Assembly: GCA_002243285.1 (NCBI GenBank)
Contig: CP022585.1
Span: forward strand, 310,001 to 374,000
Origin: Candidatus Fluviicola riflensis
GTDB taxonomy: Bacteria; Bacteroidota; Bacteroidia; Flavobacteriales_D; Crocinitomicaceae
DNA: 64,000 nt
Reading direction: 5' to 3'
In this document: positions 7,896-17,261 of the stretch, piece by piece
How positions within the stretch are numbered: position 1 is the stretch's first letter
Layout: the number at the start of each line of letters is the position of its first letter
The notes under the pieces: model-generated
Told to the model about the DNA's origin: nothing
Seen by the model: the letters and a program-made list of their open reading frames with translations, nothing else
Database searches by the model: none
Translations under genes and position numbers: made by a program

Positions 7896-9728
7896 ATGAA
7901 ATCATTGATGGAAATTTACCGGTACACGTTTTCGTACCGTTGGCAGGCGATCCTTACGATCATCTTTAACTTACTGTTCGTTATTTTTAATTTGCTTTCC
8001 ATTGTTTTGCTGATTCCGTTTCTTCAGATGATTTTCAAGACGGAAGAGGTGAAATATGTAGCTAAACCTGTCTACAAAGGAATCACGCATATTGTTGAGT
8101 ACGTCACCAATTCTTATCAATACATCATGCAGGAAATGGTGAAGGACGATCCCAAAAGTGCATTACTTTTTGTGTGCGTCACGGTTTTCATTGCTTTCTT
8201 CCTGAAAAGTTTGTTCCGTTACGGAGCTATCTGGCACCAGTCACAATTGCGGATGGCGGTTGTGCGTGATATCAAAAACAAACTCTATGCAAAAGCCTTG
8301 CGTTTGCCGATGTCTTATTATACCGAAGAACGCAAAGGCGATTTGATGTCGCGCATGAACAGCGATGTCGGTGAAATAGAAATTGCCGTGGTGAGTATGC
8401 TTGAATTGGTGTTTCGCGAACCGTTTGCGGTATTGACAAGTATTGCCGGTTTGATTTATATCAGCCCTAAACTTACCCTGATTTCCTTCATTTTATTGCC
8501 CGTTTCGGCGTTTGTGATTTCACGGATCGGCAAAAGTTTGAAGCGAACTGCTAAGGCAGGACAGGAACAAAACGGAATCGTTTATTCGGCCATTGATGAA
8601 ACGCTGGGCGGAATAAAAGTGGTGAAAGCCTTTAACGCAATTCGTTATGTACAAGCCAATTTTGAAAAGATCAACCTGCGCCATCAGCAACTGATCACAA
8701 AAGCTTTTCGCAAGCGTGATTTATCGCCACCGCTGAATGAAGTACTCGGTTCGGCAGTTATGATTTGTTTGGTTTGGTTTGGTGGTGTGATGATCCTTGA
8801 CGGACAATCAGGCTTGACGGGTTCAAAATTTGTCGGTTTTATCATCATTTTCTCGCAATTATTACGTCCTATCCAGGGAATTGCCACATCAGTGGGGAAC
8901 CTCAATAAAGCACAGCCTTCCCAGGATCGGATCAACGAAATTCTGAACACGGAAGAAACCATTGAGCAACAGGTCGGAGCTATTCCGTTGACTACTTTTG
9001 AAGACAGTATCGAGTTAGATCATGTGTGGTTCCGCTACAAAGATGAAATGGTACTGCAGGATGTATCGTTTTCATTGAAGCGCGGTAAAACCATCGCCCT
9101 TGTTGGTGAATCGGGAAGTGGAAAATCGACCATCGCTGATTTGCTGCCACGTTTTTATGATGTTTCCGAAGGTGTGATTCGTATTGACGGGCAAGATATC
9201 CGGACGTATCAATTGGAAGATTTACACCGCCATATCGGGATCGTTTCGCAGGAATCGATTTTGTTTAACGATACGGTTCGTAGCAACATTGCGTTTGGAA
9301 TGGACGATGCGCCGATGGAAAAAATCATCGAAGCAGCTAAAATTGCCCACGCGCATGAATTCATCATCAACATGGAAAACGGTTATGATTCGGTGATCGG
9401 CGAGCGCGGCAACAAATTGTCGGGCGGACAAAAACAGCGTCTCAGCATAGCACGTGCGATCATGAAAAATCCGTCGATTCTTATTTTGGATGAAGCAACT
9501 TCGGCACTTGATACCGAGAGTGAAAAAATCGTACAAGGAGCGTTGGATGAATTGATGAAGGACCGAACTTCACTGATCATTGCACACCGCTTAAGCACGG
9601 TCATCAATGCTGACGAAATCCTGGTGCTTTCCAAAGGAAAAATTGCCGAGCGCGGCACGCATCAGGAATTGCTTGAAAAGAAAGGGTTGTACCACAATTT
9701 GTGCTCACTACAAGGGATGCAATCTTGA
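7896..9728 (+). CDS. MsbA-like ABC exporter (fused TM and ATPase domains)
   Basis: A 610-residue half-transporter that acts as a homodimer in the inner membrane, probably flipping a lipid or exporting a drug. The N-terminal six-helix ABC domain (about 15-330) includes the LRLPMSYYTEERKGDLMSRM coupling region. The ATPase domain (about 365-608) has Walker A GESGSGKST, the Q-loop in IGIVSQES, signature LSGGQKQR, Walker B ILILDEATSALD and the H-loop IAHRLST, all intact. It is a single gene with its own promoter. The substrate cannot be told from sequence, and MsbA-type lipid A flipping is only one possibility. Confidence 0.9.
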   Translation: MKSLMEIYRYTFSYRWQAILTIIFNLLFVIFNLLSIVLLIPFLQMIFKTEEVKYVAKPVYKGITHIVEYVTNSYQYIMQEMVKDDPKSALLFVCVTVFIAFFLKSLFRYGAIWHQSQLRMAVVRDIKNKLYAKALRLPMSYYTEERKGDLMSRMNSDVGEIEIAVVSMLELVFREPFAVLTSIAGLIYISPKLTLISFILLPVSAFVISRIGKSLKRTAKAGQEQNGIVYSAIDETLGGIKVVKAFNAIRYVQANFEKINLRHQQLITKAFRKRDLSPPLNEVLGSAVMICLVWFGGVMILDGQSGLTGSKFVGFIIIFSQLLRPIQGIATSVGNLNKAQPSQDRINEILNTEETIEQQVGAIPLTTFEDSIELDHVWFRYKDEMVLQDVSFSLKRGKTIALVGESGSGKSTIADLLPRFYDVSEGVIRIDGQDIRTYQLEDLHRHIGIVSQESILFNDTVRSNIAFGMDDAPMEKIIEAAKIAHAHEFIINMENGYDSVIGERGNKLSGGQKQRLSIARAIMKNPSILILDEATSALDTESEKIVQGALDELMKDRTSLIIAHRLSTVINADEILVLSKGKIAERGTHQELLEKKGLYHNLCSLQGMQS

Positions 9729-9736
9729 TTTAGAAA

Positions 9737-10852
9737 CTATTCCCCCTCAGAATCACTATATCCATCTTCTTCCTCTTCAACATACCACGGTTTGCTGATC
9801 AGCGGTTCTTTTTCATAAATGACGCGGTCAATGCACATCAAGGTACGTTCGCCTTTCGGTGAAATGCGGTAAAGCATTCGTTTGGTCAGGAGGTTCTGAT
9901 CCGAATACACATTCACCAACTCCAGTTTTTCTACCTGAATTTCGGGTTTGGCCGCTATTTTGGGTTTATTTTGTTTTTCAGGAGTTTGTTTAAAGGGAGA
10001 TTGAGAATCTTCGCCCATGTCCGGTGCGTAAGGCTCTTCTCCCCATTCGCCGTTGTTATACCGGTAGCTTCTGCTTTCGTAATTTGTTACGTTCCCGTAA
10101 GTATCGTAGGTTGCGATCAGGGCACTCAAGGTGTCGCGCTTGTGGTTGAATTCGGCGTAATAGGTGACCAGGTTTTTTTTGTCCGTTCTATTCTTTTTGA
10201 TATTCACGCGGTATAACGTGTCTTTGAGATAGGTGTGAATGGTAGTGGTTTCTTCGTTTCCGGTTTGGGAATAAGCGTAGGTAATGCGGTAGGTATCCGA
10301 ACGATATTCCGCTATTTTTCCGGCTTCGTTGATGGTGCGCTGATAGGATTTTTCGGGGCCGGCAGAATTTTTAAACGTTGCTTTAACCATTTTTCCGGCT
10401 TCCCATTGCATCAGTATTTCACTGGAATAGAGTGAATCGCTACCGGAAGTAAGGCGTGTGATATTCCCCGATTCATCGTATTCGCTTTGTTGGCAATAAC
10501 CGAGTTTCTTGTAATTGTGGCAATAGCTGCTTAACCAGTGTTGTGGGTTGTATTCGAAGCGCTCCTGTATTTTGTAACTCAACCCGTAAAAATCGTAGTC
10601 GACATTAAAATAGGGCGATTTTTCCAGGTATGTCGGCTGCCCGAAGGTGTTGAACTCACTTATCATGAGTTTGGTAACAGGGTTATACCCCGATTCGAGC
10701 ACAAACTCGCGAATGAGCATCATGGATTGCAGTTGCTGCTGCGCAATGGCAGCCGAATCGGAGCGAACTTCAAATACCTGGTCATCGTATTCAGACTGTG
10801 CGGAAACAAGAAAGGGAAGTGTAAAAAGAAGCGTCAGGAACGGATTTTTCAT
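9737..10852 (-). CDS. Secreted protein of unknown function with YD-like segments
   Basis: A 371-residue protein I do not recognise. A clear signal peptide (MKNPFLTLLFTLPFLVSAQ) predicts export. The body is rich in Tyr and Asn, with segments such as YDESGNITRL and YDTYGNVTNYESRSY that resemble the YD/RHS-type beta strands of wall-associated proteins. A basic, Lys/Pro-rich linker (KQTPEKQNKPKIAAKPE) precedes the last part, and the tail is acidic (EEEEDGYSDSEGE). No T9SS sorting domain and no lipobox Cys is seen. It is convergent with the exporter, eight bases away. It has its own promoter element at 10878-10885. Confidence 0.7.
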   Translation of the reverse strand: MKNPFLTLLFTLPFLVSAQSEYDDQVFEVRSDSAAIAQQQLQSMMLIREFVLESGYNPVTKLMISEFNTFGQPTYLEKSPYFNVDYDFYGLSYKIQERFEYNPQHWLSSYCHNYKKLGYCQQSEYDESGNITRLTSGSDSLYSSEILMQWEAGKMVKATFKNSAGPEKSYQRTINEAGKIAEYRSDTYRITYAYSQTGNEETTTIHTYLKDTLYRVNIKKNRTDKKNLVTYYAEFNHKRDTLSALIATYDTYGNVTNYESRSYRYNNGEWGEEPYAPDMGEDSQSPFKQTPEKQNKPKIAAKPEIQVEKLELVNVYSDQNLLTKRMLYRISPKGERTLMCIDRVIYEKEPLISKPWYVEEEEDGYSDSEGE

Positions 10853-10877
10853 CAGGTTTAATTGTAAGGTGCAGGAG

Positions 10878-10885
10878 TAAAGATA
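10878..10885 (-). promoter_or_regulatory. Candidate promoter for the secreted protein at 9737-10852
   Basis: TATCTTTA on the minus strand, one base from the TAnnTTTG consensus, about 25 bases before the ATG at 10852. Confidence 0.45.
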
Positions 10886-10891
10886 GAGATT

Positions 10892-13255
10892 TCACCGATG
10901 TTCCACAAAATACATATCCACTTCACCTTTATTTTTGGCGGCGATCTTACCACGGTGCTCAGTGGCAAAATTGTTTTTGATCAATTCATACGTGGCACCT
11001 GAAACATTCACTTTGGCCACTTCGCCGCTCGATTCCATGCGGGCAGCCAGGTTTACGGCGTCGCCCCAAATGTCATAGGCAAATTTCTTGATGCCGATCA
11101 CTCCGGCTACAATAGGCCCTGTATTGACTCCGATACGGATGTTCCATTTCGGGTCGTTGCGTGGCAGTTCACGGTTGTATTGCTCAATGTAATCACGCAT
11201 TTCAATGGCGGCTTCTACAATGCGCACTGCATGATCGTTCAACGGTTCGGGAACGCCTGCTGCAAACATGTAGGCATCTCCGATTGTTTTAATACGCTGC
11301 AATCCGTGACGTTCAATGATGAGGTCGAAAGCGTAGAAAATTTCGTCAAGTTTCTCCACGAGCATTTCCGGAGTCAATTTTTCTGAAATCATCGTAAAAC
11401 CCGAGAAGTCGGTAAACCCAACGCTGACTTCATCGTATAATTTGGGTTTGGAAGTACCGTTTAATTTCAATTCTTCGGCAATAGCGAAGGGCAGGATATT
11501 GAGCAATAAGCCTTCCGACTTTTCCTTTTCATGTTCAATCACTTGCTTACTTTGTGCGATGATCACGTTTTGCCGTTCAATGTGTTTCTTGCGTTGTTGC
11601 AGCTTTCGGTATGCGTATAAAATACCAAGTAAGATCAGGAAAATAAACAACAACGCTCCGAATACTAAGCGCAATTGATAATTGAATTCTGCCTTTTCGT
11701 TGAGACGTTTTTGTGTTTCGATCTCTTTTTTTTGCTTCAGATTCAGGATTTCTTTTTCGTTTGCACTTACCACCAACCGCTCTTTTTCCAGGGCCAGTTC
11801 CTTGAGCTGGTTGTCGCGCTCGCTCAACACCAACTGTTTTTCCTTGTTTTCGAGGTTGAGTCGTTCTTCGAGCAACATCAGGCGCTGCAATTCTTCGCGG
11901 GCTTTCAGTTCCTTATTTTCCAATGACGAAATCCGCAACTGATCTTCTTTTTGTTTGGTGTTGAACCGCTCGCGTTCGGCTTCTTTTTCGGCTTTTTCGC
12001 GTGCCAGATTAAGGATATCCAGTTCGTTTTTTGCCCAAACCAACCGCAATTGTTTCTCAATTTGTTCGATCTTGTATTGATCAAATAATCGCTTGTTCTC
12101 TGATACGCGGTCTTCGGTGAGTAATGAATCACGAATGGAAAGAAATTGCTTGTAGCTTTCGAGCGCCAGTTCAAATTCGTATAAATCCTGGTGAATCAGC
12201 GATTTGATCTCGTAGCTTCTGGAAAGTACTTGAGCCAAATCATGACTTTTAGCTGACTGAATGGCGAGATTGATTTTTTTCTGAGAATTGAACGCATCGT
12301 TCTGCTGGTAATACGTCATTGCCTGCATGTTCAAACAACTGGTTGCCTGCTCAAAATCGTTGATATTGGTGTAATGAACCCGCGCTTTTTCAAAGCATAG
12401 TAAAGCTGAATCAAGATCGCGTTCGTTGTAGAGAATCAATCCGAGATTGTGGAAAGAAGCGCCCAATAATTCATTATCATTCTTGTTTCCGGTGCGGGCG
12501 GCTTGTAAAAAAGCTCCTTTCGCTGCGGAATAATTGTTGAGGTATTTGTTGGTGTAACCAATGTTGTTCCAAATGGTTGGTTCCAGGTAAGCCTGTGGCC
12601 CGTTTTTCACCAAAGGCAAAATAGCCTCATAACTTTCCAATTCCTGTGGGAAAGCTTTCAGATCGTGGTAAATAGTTGCTTTTTCCTTGAGTAAGTCAAC
12701 TTTTTGCGCATTCGTCAGCCCGCTTTTGTATTCCAGGATGCGTGCAGAAACAATGGCATCATCTAAATCACGGGCTTGTTTCTGCGCTTTGACCAAGCCC
12801 ATTTGCGTTTCAAAAGATGCTTTTTTCTGATCTCCTTCCAGCGAAATGGCTTTTTTGTATTGTTCCACCGATTTGGCATACAAACGTTCGTTGAAATAGA
12901 GTTTCCCCAGTTGATTATACGACTGTACTTTTTGAATAGTTGTGCCGTGTTTTTCGTAAATATTCACCAGCAACAGCGAATACCGCAGCTTGTCGTAAAT
13001 TTCTTTGTCAGATTGATGAACCGCAATTAAGCCTTTGCAGGCAATGACTTCACCTTCCCAATAACCGATTTCCTCGGCAATGAGCTGCGATTTGGTAAAG
13101 TAATACTCAACGGAATCTCGTTTTGAGTGATTTTCAGCCACAGAGTTGTAACGATCTACATGTGCCCGATCAAGTTCCCACTGTTGGATACGCATTTCCT
13201 GGGCGTAATAAACTCCCGAAACGATAAGCGAAATTAGTACCAGATACCACTTCAT
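10892..13255 (-). CDS. TPR membrane protein with class III adenylate cyclase domain
   Basis: A 787-residue cyclase. It has a signal peptide (1-19), TPR-like helical repeats in the periplasm (about 60-400), a long charged coiled coil (about 400-515), one TM helix (about 528-548) and a cytoplasmic cyclase domain (about 595-785). The metal-binding aspartates are in GFTDFSGF and KTIGDAYM. Base-selecting residues are Lys in KTIGD and Asp in YDIWGDAVN, which favour ATP over GTP, and the catalytic Asn/Arg pair is in NLAARMES. The product should be cAMP. The ATG comes one base after the stop of the TonB receptor, so the two are co-transcribed and probably translationally coupled; the receptor may supply the signal. 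Confidence 0.9.
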   Translation of the reverse strand: MKWYLVLISLIVSGVYYAQEMRIQQWELDRAHVDRYNSVAENHSKRDSVEYYFTKSQLIAEEIGYWEGEVIACKGLIAVHQSDKEIYDKLRYSLLLVNIYEKHGTTIQKVQSYNQLGKLYFNERLYAKSVEQYKKAISLEGDQKKASFETQMGLVKAQKQARDLDDAIVSARILEYKSGLTNAQKVDLLKEKATIYHDLKAFPQELESYEAILPLVKNGPQAYLEPTIWNNIGYTNKYLNNYSAAKGAFLQAARTGNKNDNELLGASFHNLGLILYNERDLDSALLCFEKARVHYTNINDFEQATSCLNMQAMTYYQQNDAFNSQKKINLAIQSAKSHDLAQVLSRSYEIKSLIHQDLYEFELALESYKQFLSIRDSLLTEDRVSENKRLFDQYKIEQIEKQLRLVWAKNELDILNLAREKAEKEAERERFNTKQKEDQLRISSLENKELKAREELQRLMLLEERLNLENKEKQLVLSERDNQLKELALEKERLVVSANEKEILNLKQKKEIETQKRLNEKAEFNYQLRLVFGALLFIFLILLGILYAYRKLQQRKKHIERQNVIIAQSKQVIEHEKEKSEGLLLNILPFAIAEELKLNGTSKPKLYDEVSVGFTDFSGFTMISEKLTPEMLVEKLDEIFYAFDLIIERHGLQRIKTIGDAYMFAAGVPEPLNDHAVRIVEAAIEMRDYIEQYNRELPRNDPKWNIRIGVNTGPIVAGVIGIKKFAYDIWGDAVNLAARMESSGEVAKVNVSGATYELIKNNFATEHRGKIAAKNKGEVDMYFVEHR

Positions 13256-13256
13256 A

Positions 13257-15581
13257 TCAGTTGAGTTTAAAGCTTAAGCCCAGTTTGAATACACGTCCGT
13301 ATTGCGGGTTGTACGTCCAGGTATGTGAAAGGTCCACATTCGGAATACCGCTTTGCACTGTGTTGAAAATATTGTAAACGCCTCCGAATAAACTCAATTG
13401 ACGAAACAGCTGCTTTGAAATCAGTAAGTCGAGGTTGTAAAACGGAATATCTGATTCGCTGTACTGAATACCGTTGTTGAGCCTGAAAATATCGGTAATG
13501 AATGTTCCGGTCATTGTTCCGCGCAGGGAAGCCGTAAAATCGCGGTACGTCACATCAAAATTGGCTTTGCCGGCATGAACCGGAACGAACCGATAGCCTG
13601 TTGACACAACATCACCACCCGGCGCGTCATCCGGTGCGTCAATGTGTTCTTTTCCTTTGGAATATTCGTAACTCACAAGGAAATTCAACCCAACATTTCC
13701 GACTTTAAAGCTAAACGTATTCACCAGCATTACCGATTGTAAGAAGGAGTAGGAAGAACCGTTAAAGTAACCGAAACCGATCTGATTCTGTGGATTCGTG
13801 CTGTCCTGGCTTGGCACAAAAACCTGGCGTAAAACCCGGTTTTGCAGGTAATGTGCATAATAATTAAGACTCACTTTCCAATAATTGGTCACCCGCCAGT
13901 CAGCGCCTGCTTCGATGCCTTGCAATTGCTCAGACTTGATATTGATCGTATTGCGTTTGAGTTTTTCACCGTTCCCGAAATTTTGGGCAGTTTCTGTGTA
14001 ATTGTTAAAGATGTAATATGATTTCGGAGCGCGGTAACCTTTTCCATAATAAGCACGCAGTTTGAATTTGGAAGACGGCCGGTAAACAACACCTAACTTC
14101 GGTGACGGAACAATTTCGCCAAAGTTGTTAAAGTCAACCCGGAGTCCTGCTTCGCCCAGCCATTTCCCTGATTTGGACTTGAAAGATGAGTGTGCAAAAG
14201 CCGAAACGTCATACTTGCTAAAAGCAGTCATAAACTGTGCTGTATCCAGCATGCTGATGCTTTGAATCGCTGCCGATTGTAAAACAGCGGTTTGCAGCGT
14301 GTCGAACTGATCACTTAACTCAAAACTCAGCGTTCGATCTTTGTAAGGATGCCGCAAAAAGTTGGTAAACGGATGTGAGGTTGAATAATCACCCGAAACT
14401 CCGAACATGACATTGATATATTTGTTGGCACGAATAATTCCCTGGAAATCACCGTTGATGTCCAATGAACGTGCGTAAATAAAGTTGCGGCCATTCGACA
14501 ATAAATGAGCTGCGCCGTAATAGCCTGCATTGGTAATTGTACGATAGGTCAATGCGGAAATCGACGTGCGGATTTGCACGCGTTTTGTTGACGGACTATT
14601 GTAGCGCAATCCAAGTGAATTGATGTTTTCACCGTACGTCAGCGAGGGATCGAAATAACCTTGTTGTAACGGTTGACTTCCGAAACCGCTGTTTTCCTCG
14701 CGATACATATTCATCAAACTCAGTTCAACGCCTTTGTAAGTAAGGTAAGTTCCCAGCAACCGGCTTTCACGTTTCAGATCATCTATTTCAGGTAATCCTT
14801 CTCCGTCGCTTACAAACAATTGCTGTTGCGTCGAATTTAACTGTCCGGGCTGTACCCGAATGGAATCATCAGGGATATATAAATTCACATTCGTCGAGCG
14901 GTAAGAAGAAGCGAAAATCTCATAATTCACGATATTTTTTGCCTTCCCGGCTTTTCCGCCAAGTGTCAGGTTAAAATCGGTCGTGTTGGGTGAAAGTAAG
15001 TTCACATCAGCCCAGGCAAACACCGGTCGGTCAATTTCCGGTAACACGATATTGATCACGCCCGCCATTGATTCTGAACCGTAAAGTGCGGAAGAAGGCC
15101 CGAGGATAATTTCAATGCGTTCGGCATGACGAATGGGAAGTTGTCCGCCAATAGGCATTCCTTTTACGGCTTCGGGTTTGATGGGAACGCCGTTGATCAA
15201 AAATTTTACGTGATCGTTACCATAGAGTCCGCGCATCAAAAACGTTTCACCTTCAATGGCATTTCCCGGCTGCGATGTGCGAAATCCGGGAATGCTTTCC
15301 AGTACATCTACTAAGGTCGAGTAACCGAACTTGCGAATCGTATTTCCATCGATAATAATCACTTCCTGCGCCATTTCATCGGGTGTCTCGGCCAGTCGGT
15401 TAGCGGAAACAATGGTTTTGGAGGCGCGATCAACATCTGTGTTAAGATCTTGATGATTAAATAATTGCAAGGCAATTGAATCATCTTCCTGTGCGAAAAC
15501 GGGTGCTGAAAGTTGTAGAAGCAAAACCGCGATGAGGAGCATCAAACGATCAACTGACGGAAATTGAAGTGTTTTGTTCAT
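13257..15581 (-). CDS. TonB-dependent outer-membrane receptor
   Basis: A 774-residue outer-membrane beta-barrel with an N-terminal plug. The signal peptide ends near PVFAQ. The plug domain (about 55-175) has IRKFGYSTLVDVLESIPGF, the FLMRGLYGNDHVKFLINGVP segment and GPSSALYGSESMAGVINIV. The C-terminal barrel ends in LGLSFKLN with a terminal aromatic/hydrophobic strand. It is not a SusC-type protein (no long N-terminal extension and no SusD next door) and lacks an STN secretin domain. It is followed after one base by an adenylate cyclase, an arrangement suggesting sensing rather than, or in addition to, uptake. The substrate is unknown. An imperfect promoter (TTTCTTTG) ends five bases before the ATG. 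Confidence 0.92.
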   Translation of the reverse strand: MNKTLQFPSVDRLMLLIAVLLLQLSAPVFAQEDDSIALQLFNHQDLNTDVDRASKTIVSANRLAETPDEMAQEVIIIDGNTIRKFGYSTLVDVLESIPGFRTSQPGNAIEGETFLMRGLYGNDHVKFLINGVPIKPEAVKGMPIGGQLPIRHAERIEIILGPSSALYGSESMAGVINIVLPEIDRPVFAWADVNLLSPNTTDFNLTLGGKAGKAKNIVNYEIFASSYRSTNVNLYIPDDSIRVQPGQLNSTQQQLFVSDGEGLPEIDDLKRESRLLGTYLTYKGVELSLMNMYREENSGFGSQPLQQGYFDPSLTYGENINSLGLRYNSPSTKRVQIRTSISALTYRTITNAGYYGAAHLLSNGRNFIYARSLDINGDFQGIIRANKYINVMFGVSGDYSTSHPFTNFLRHPYKDRTLSFELSDQFDTLQTAVLQSAAIQSISMLDTAQFMTAFSKYDVSAFAHSSFKSKSGKWLGEAGLRVDFNNFGEIVPSPKLGVVYRPSSKFKLRAYYGKGYRAPKSYYIFNNYTETAQNFGNGEKLKRNTINIKSEQLQGIEAGADWRVTNYWKVSLNYYAHYLQNRVLRQVFVPSQDSTNPQNQIGFGYFNGSSYSFLQSVMLVNTFSFKVGNVGLNFLVSYEYSKGKEHIDAPDDAPGGDVVSTGYRFVPVHAGKANFDVTYRDFTASLRGTMTGTFITDIFRLNNGIQYSESDIPFYNLDLLISKQLFRQLSLFGGVYNIFNTVQSGIPNVDLSHTWTYNPQYGRVFKLGLSFKLN

Positions 15582-15885
15582 CGGACCAAAGAAAGTAAAT
15601 TAATACTACATTTCAATTAGATGCTTTTGCTTAAATATCATGGTGATTCTACAACAGCAATCTTAGTTACTAACCGGAAATTAGTTGCGATTATTGCCGG
15701 AAGCTTCGAACTTCTGTCTGAATAGTGACTTTGGATGAGCGATTGGGAAAATACAGGTGATTTAACCTCATATGTCAAATAGAGAACAATAGAAGAACAT
15801 AAAGGTGGTTTAGGTAGAACACCTTTGCGTTCTTAACAAGTCTTTCCGTCAAAAAAACTGTGTGCTTTTGTGGTGAAATTTGAGT
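15582..15885. other. Non-coding spacer with an imperfect hairpin
   Basis: Between the peptidase end and the TonB receptor start. It contains the inverted repeat AAGAACATAAAGGTG (15793-15807) / CACCTTTGCGTTCTT (15820-15834), 13 of 15 bases paired with a 12-base loop. This is a common style of intergenic hairpin in Bacteroidota. No gene is seen. Confidence 0.5.
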
Positions 15886-17067
15886 TTACTTCCGGATTAG
15901 TTTTTGGGTGACTTGACGGTCTTTGTTCGCCAACTTAACAAAGTAAATCCCGTTTCGGTAAGCGGCCAGATCAAGAGTTGTTCCTTTTACGTCTTCAGTC
16001 ACAACAGTTGAATACACGATCTTGCCCAATACATCAGTAATTTCAAGTGTCTCATAATCGTTTTGCCAGCTGATATTCACCGTTCCATGAGCCGGATTCG
16101 GATACAATCTGATCAACTCTCCTGTTTCTTCTTCAATCCCTGCTCCTGAGTTATAAGGTACTGCAAGAGCTGCCGTTGCACCAATCGATAACCGTGACAT
16201 TTTATGGTAATAGGGAATATTAAAATACTGCACTTCATCCGTGGCGTCGTGATAATGCGTGTTGGCATCATTGTCCCAATCTTCTATCAGGAGTACGGCG
16301 CCGTAATCATGATTCCAGAAAGAAGCATGATCGCTGTAAGTCGCCCCGGGATTATTCACCAACAGGTCGATCCCGATAGTGTAATCTGTATTTACCGCAA
16401 TCACCGTATCGGCAATCATTTCTGAATTAGCTATCGGTCGGGTATGCACTCTGGCAACGGAATCATTGTCACTATCCCACGCAATCGCATCCATATTGAT
16501 TACTCCATAAATGCTATCGTTGGCATTGTCATGCAAGGTAGCAAAGGCATTGCTGCCAGCCAATCCGTATTCTTCGTCATCCCAAAGCGCAAAAATAACT
16601 GTATGCTCAAAGTTATAGGAAGCCATTACGCGGGCTGCTTCCAACACGGCCGACATTCCGCTGGCATCATCATCAGCGGCAGGTGCAACCGGAAGATTGG
16701 GCATTCCATCGTAATGCGCGCAAATAATTACAGGTTCGTTCGGATATATATTTCCCGTTTTGACAGCCCAGATATTTTTACCGTCACTGGCACCAAAAGC
16801 AAGTGAATCTACTTGGTAACCCCAAGAGATTAATTTATCGCGCAGATATCTAAAACACAATTCGTTACCCGGCTGGTTCCTGTTTCGTGACTTAATGGTA
16901 TCTGTTACTCCGTTGACCACAACGCCCACTTCTCCTGAGATTTCATTGGCATTTTGCATGAGGGAATCAATGTTCACCGCATTGATAATAGCCTGAATGG
17001 TCGGATTTTGAGCAGAAGCAAAAAATGGAAATGCAATCAGAACAAGAGAGTGAAGAAGTCTTTTCAT
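15886..17067 (-). CDS. Secreted M28-family zinc aminopeptidase with T9SS type A sorting domain
   Basis: A 393-residue extracellular peptidase. Residues 1-19 are a signal peptide. The M28 core carries the di-zinc ligands in CAHYDGMP (His), AADDDASGMSA (Asp), WDDEEYGLAGS (the Glu-Glu catalytic base/ligand pair) and SDHASFWNH (His), all present. The last ~75 residues begin LIRLYPNPAHGTVNISW and end VTQKLIRK, a typical type A T9SS C-terminal domain, so the enzyme is secreted across the outer membrane and probably anchored or released. It stands alone. Substrate preference cannot be assigned beyond N-terminal peptide trimming. Confidence 0.92.
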   Translation of the reverse strand: MKRLLHSLVLIAFPFFASAQNPTIQAIINAVNIDSLMQNANEISGEVGVVVNGVTDTIKSRNRNQPGNELCFRYLRDKLISWGYQVDSLAFGASDGKNIWAVKTGNIYPNEPVIICAHYDGMPNLPVAPAADDDASGMSAVLEAARVMASYNFEHTVIFALWDDEEYGLAGSNAFATLHDNANDSIYGVINMDAIAWDSDNDSVARVHTRPIANSEMIADTVIAVNTDYTIGIDLLVNNPGATYSDHASFWNHDYGAVLLIEDWDNDANTHYHDATDEVQYFNIPYYHKMSRLSIGATAALAVPYNSGAGIEEETGELIRLYPNPAHGTVNISWQNDYETLEITDVLGKIVYSTVVTEDVKGTTLDLAAYRNGIYFVKLANKDRQVTQKLIRK

Positions 17068-17127
17068 AGAAACAAATTGATTCTCACGAAAATAAGAAAT
17101 TTAACCATTGCAGTTGAAGTCGAAAAC

Positions 17128-17206
17128 TTAACCACATAGGACACATAAGAAAACATAGGAAGGTAGGGTGAAAATCTATGTTCCCTATTGTGCGCTATGT
17201 GGTTAA
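17128..17206. repeat. Imperfect palindrome of the ACCACATAGG type
   Basis: The perfect 12-base ends TTAACCACATAG (17128-17139) and CTATGTGGTTAA (17195-17206) continue inward as weaker pairing (GGACACATAAGAAAACATAG against CTATGTTCCCTATTGTGCG). It sits between the peptidase start and the MNIO stop. Confidence 0.6.
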
Positions 17207-17230
17207 AAACTAATTCAATAGTTTAGTTTT
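17206..17230 (-). terminator. Possible terminator of the RiPP operon
   Basis: An eight-base stem (AAAACTAA/TTAGTTTT) with a nine-base loop, ending in a short U-run when read leftward, about 30 bases after the MNIO stop. The stem is AT-rich and weak. Confidence 0.35.
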
Positions 17231-17261
17231 TTTGTTTTTCCTTAATCGATGGTACAACCAA

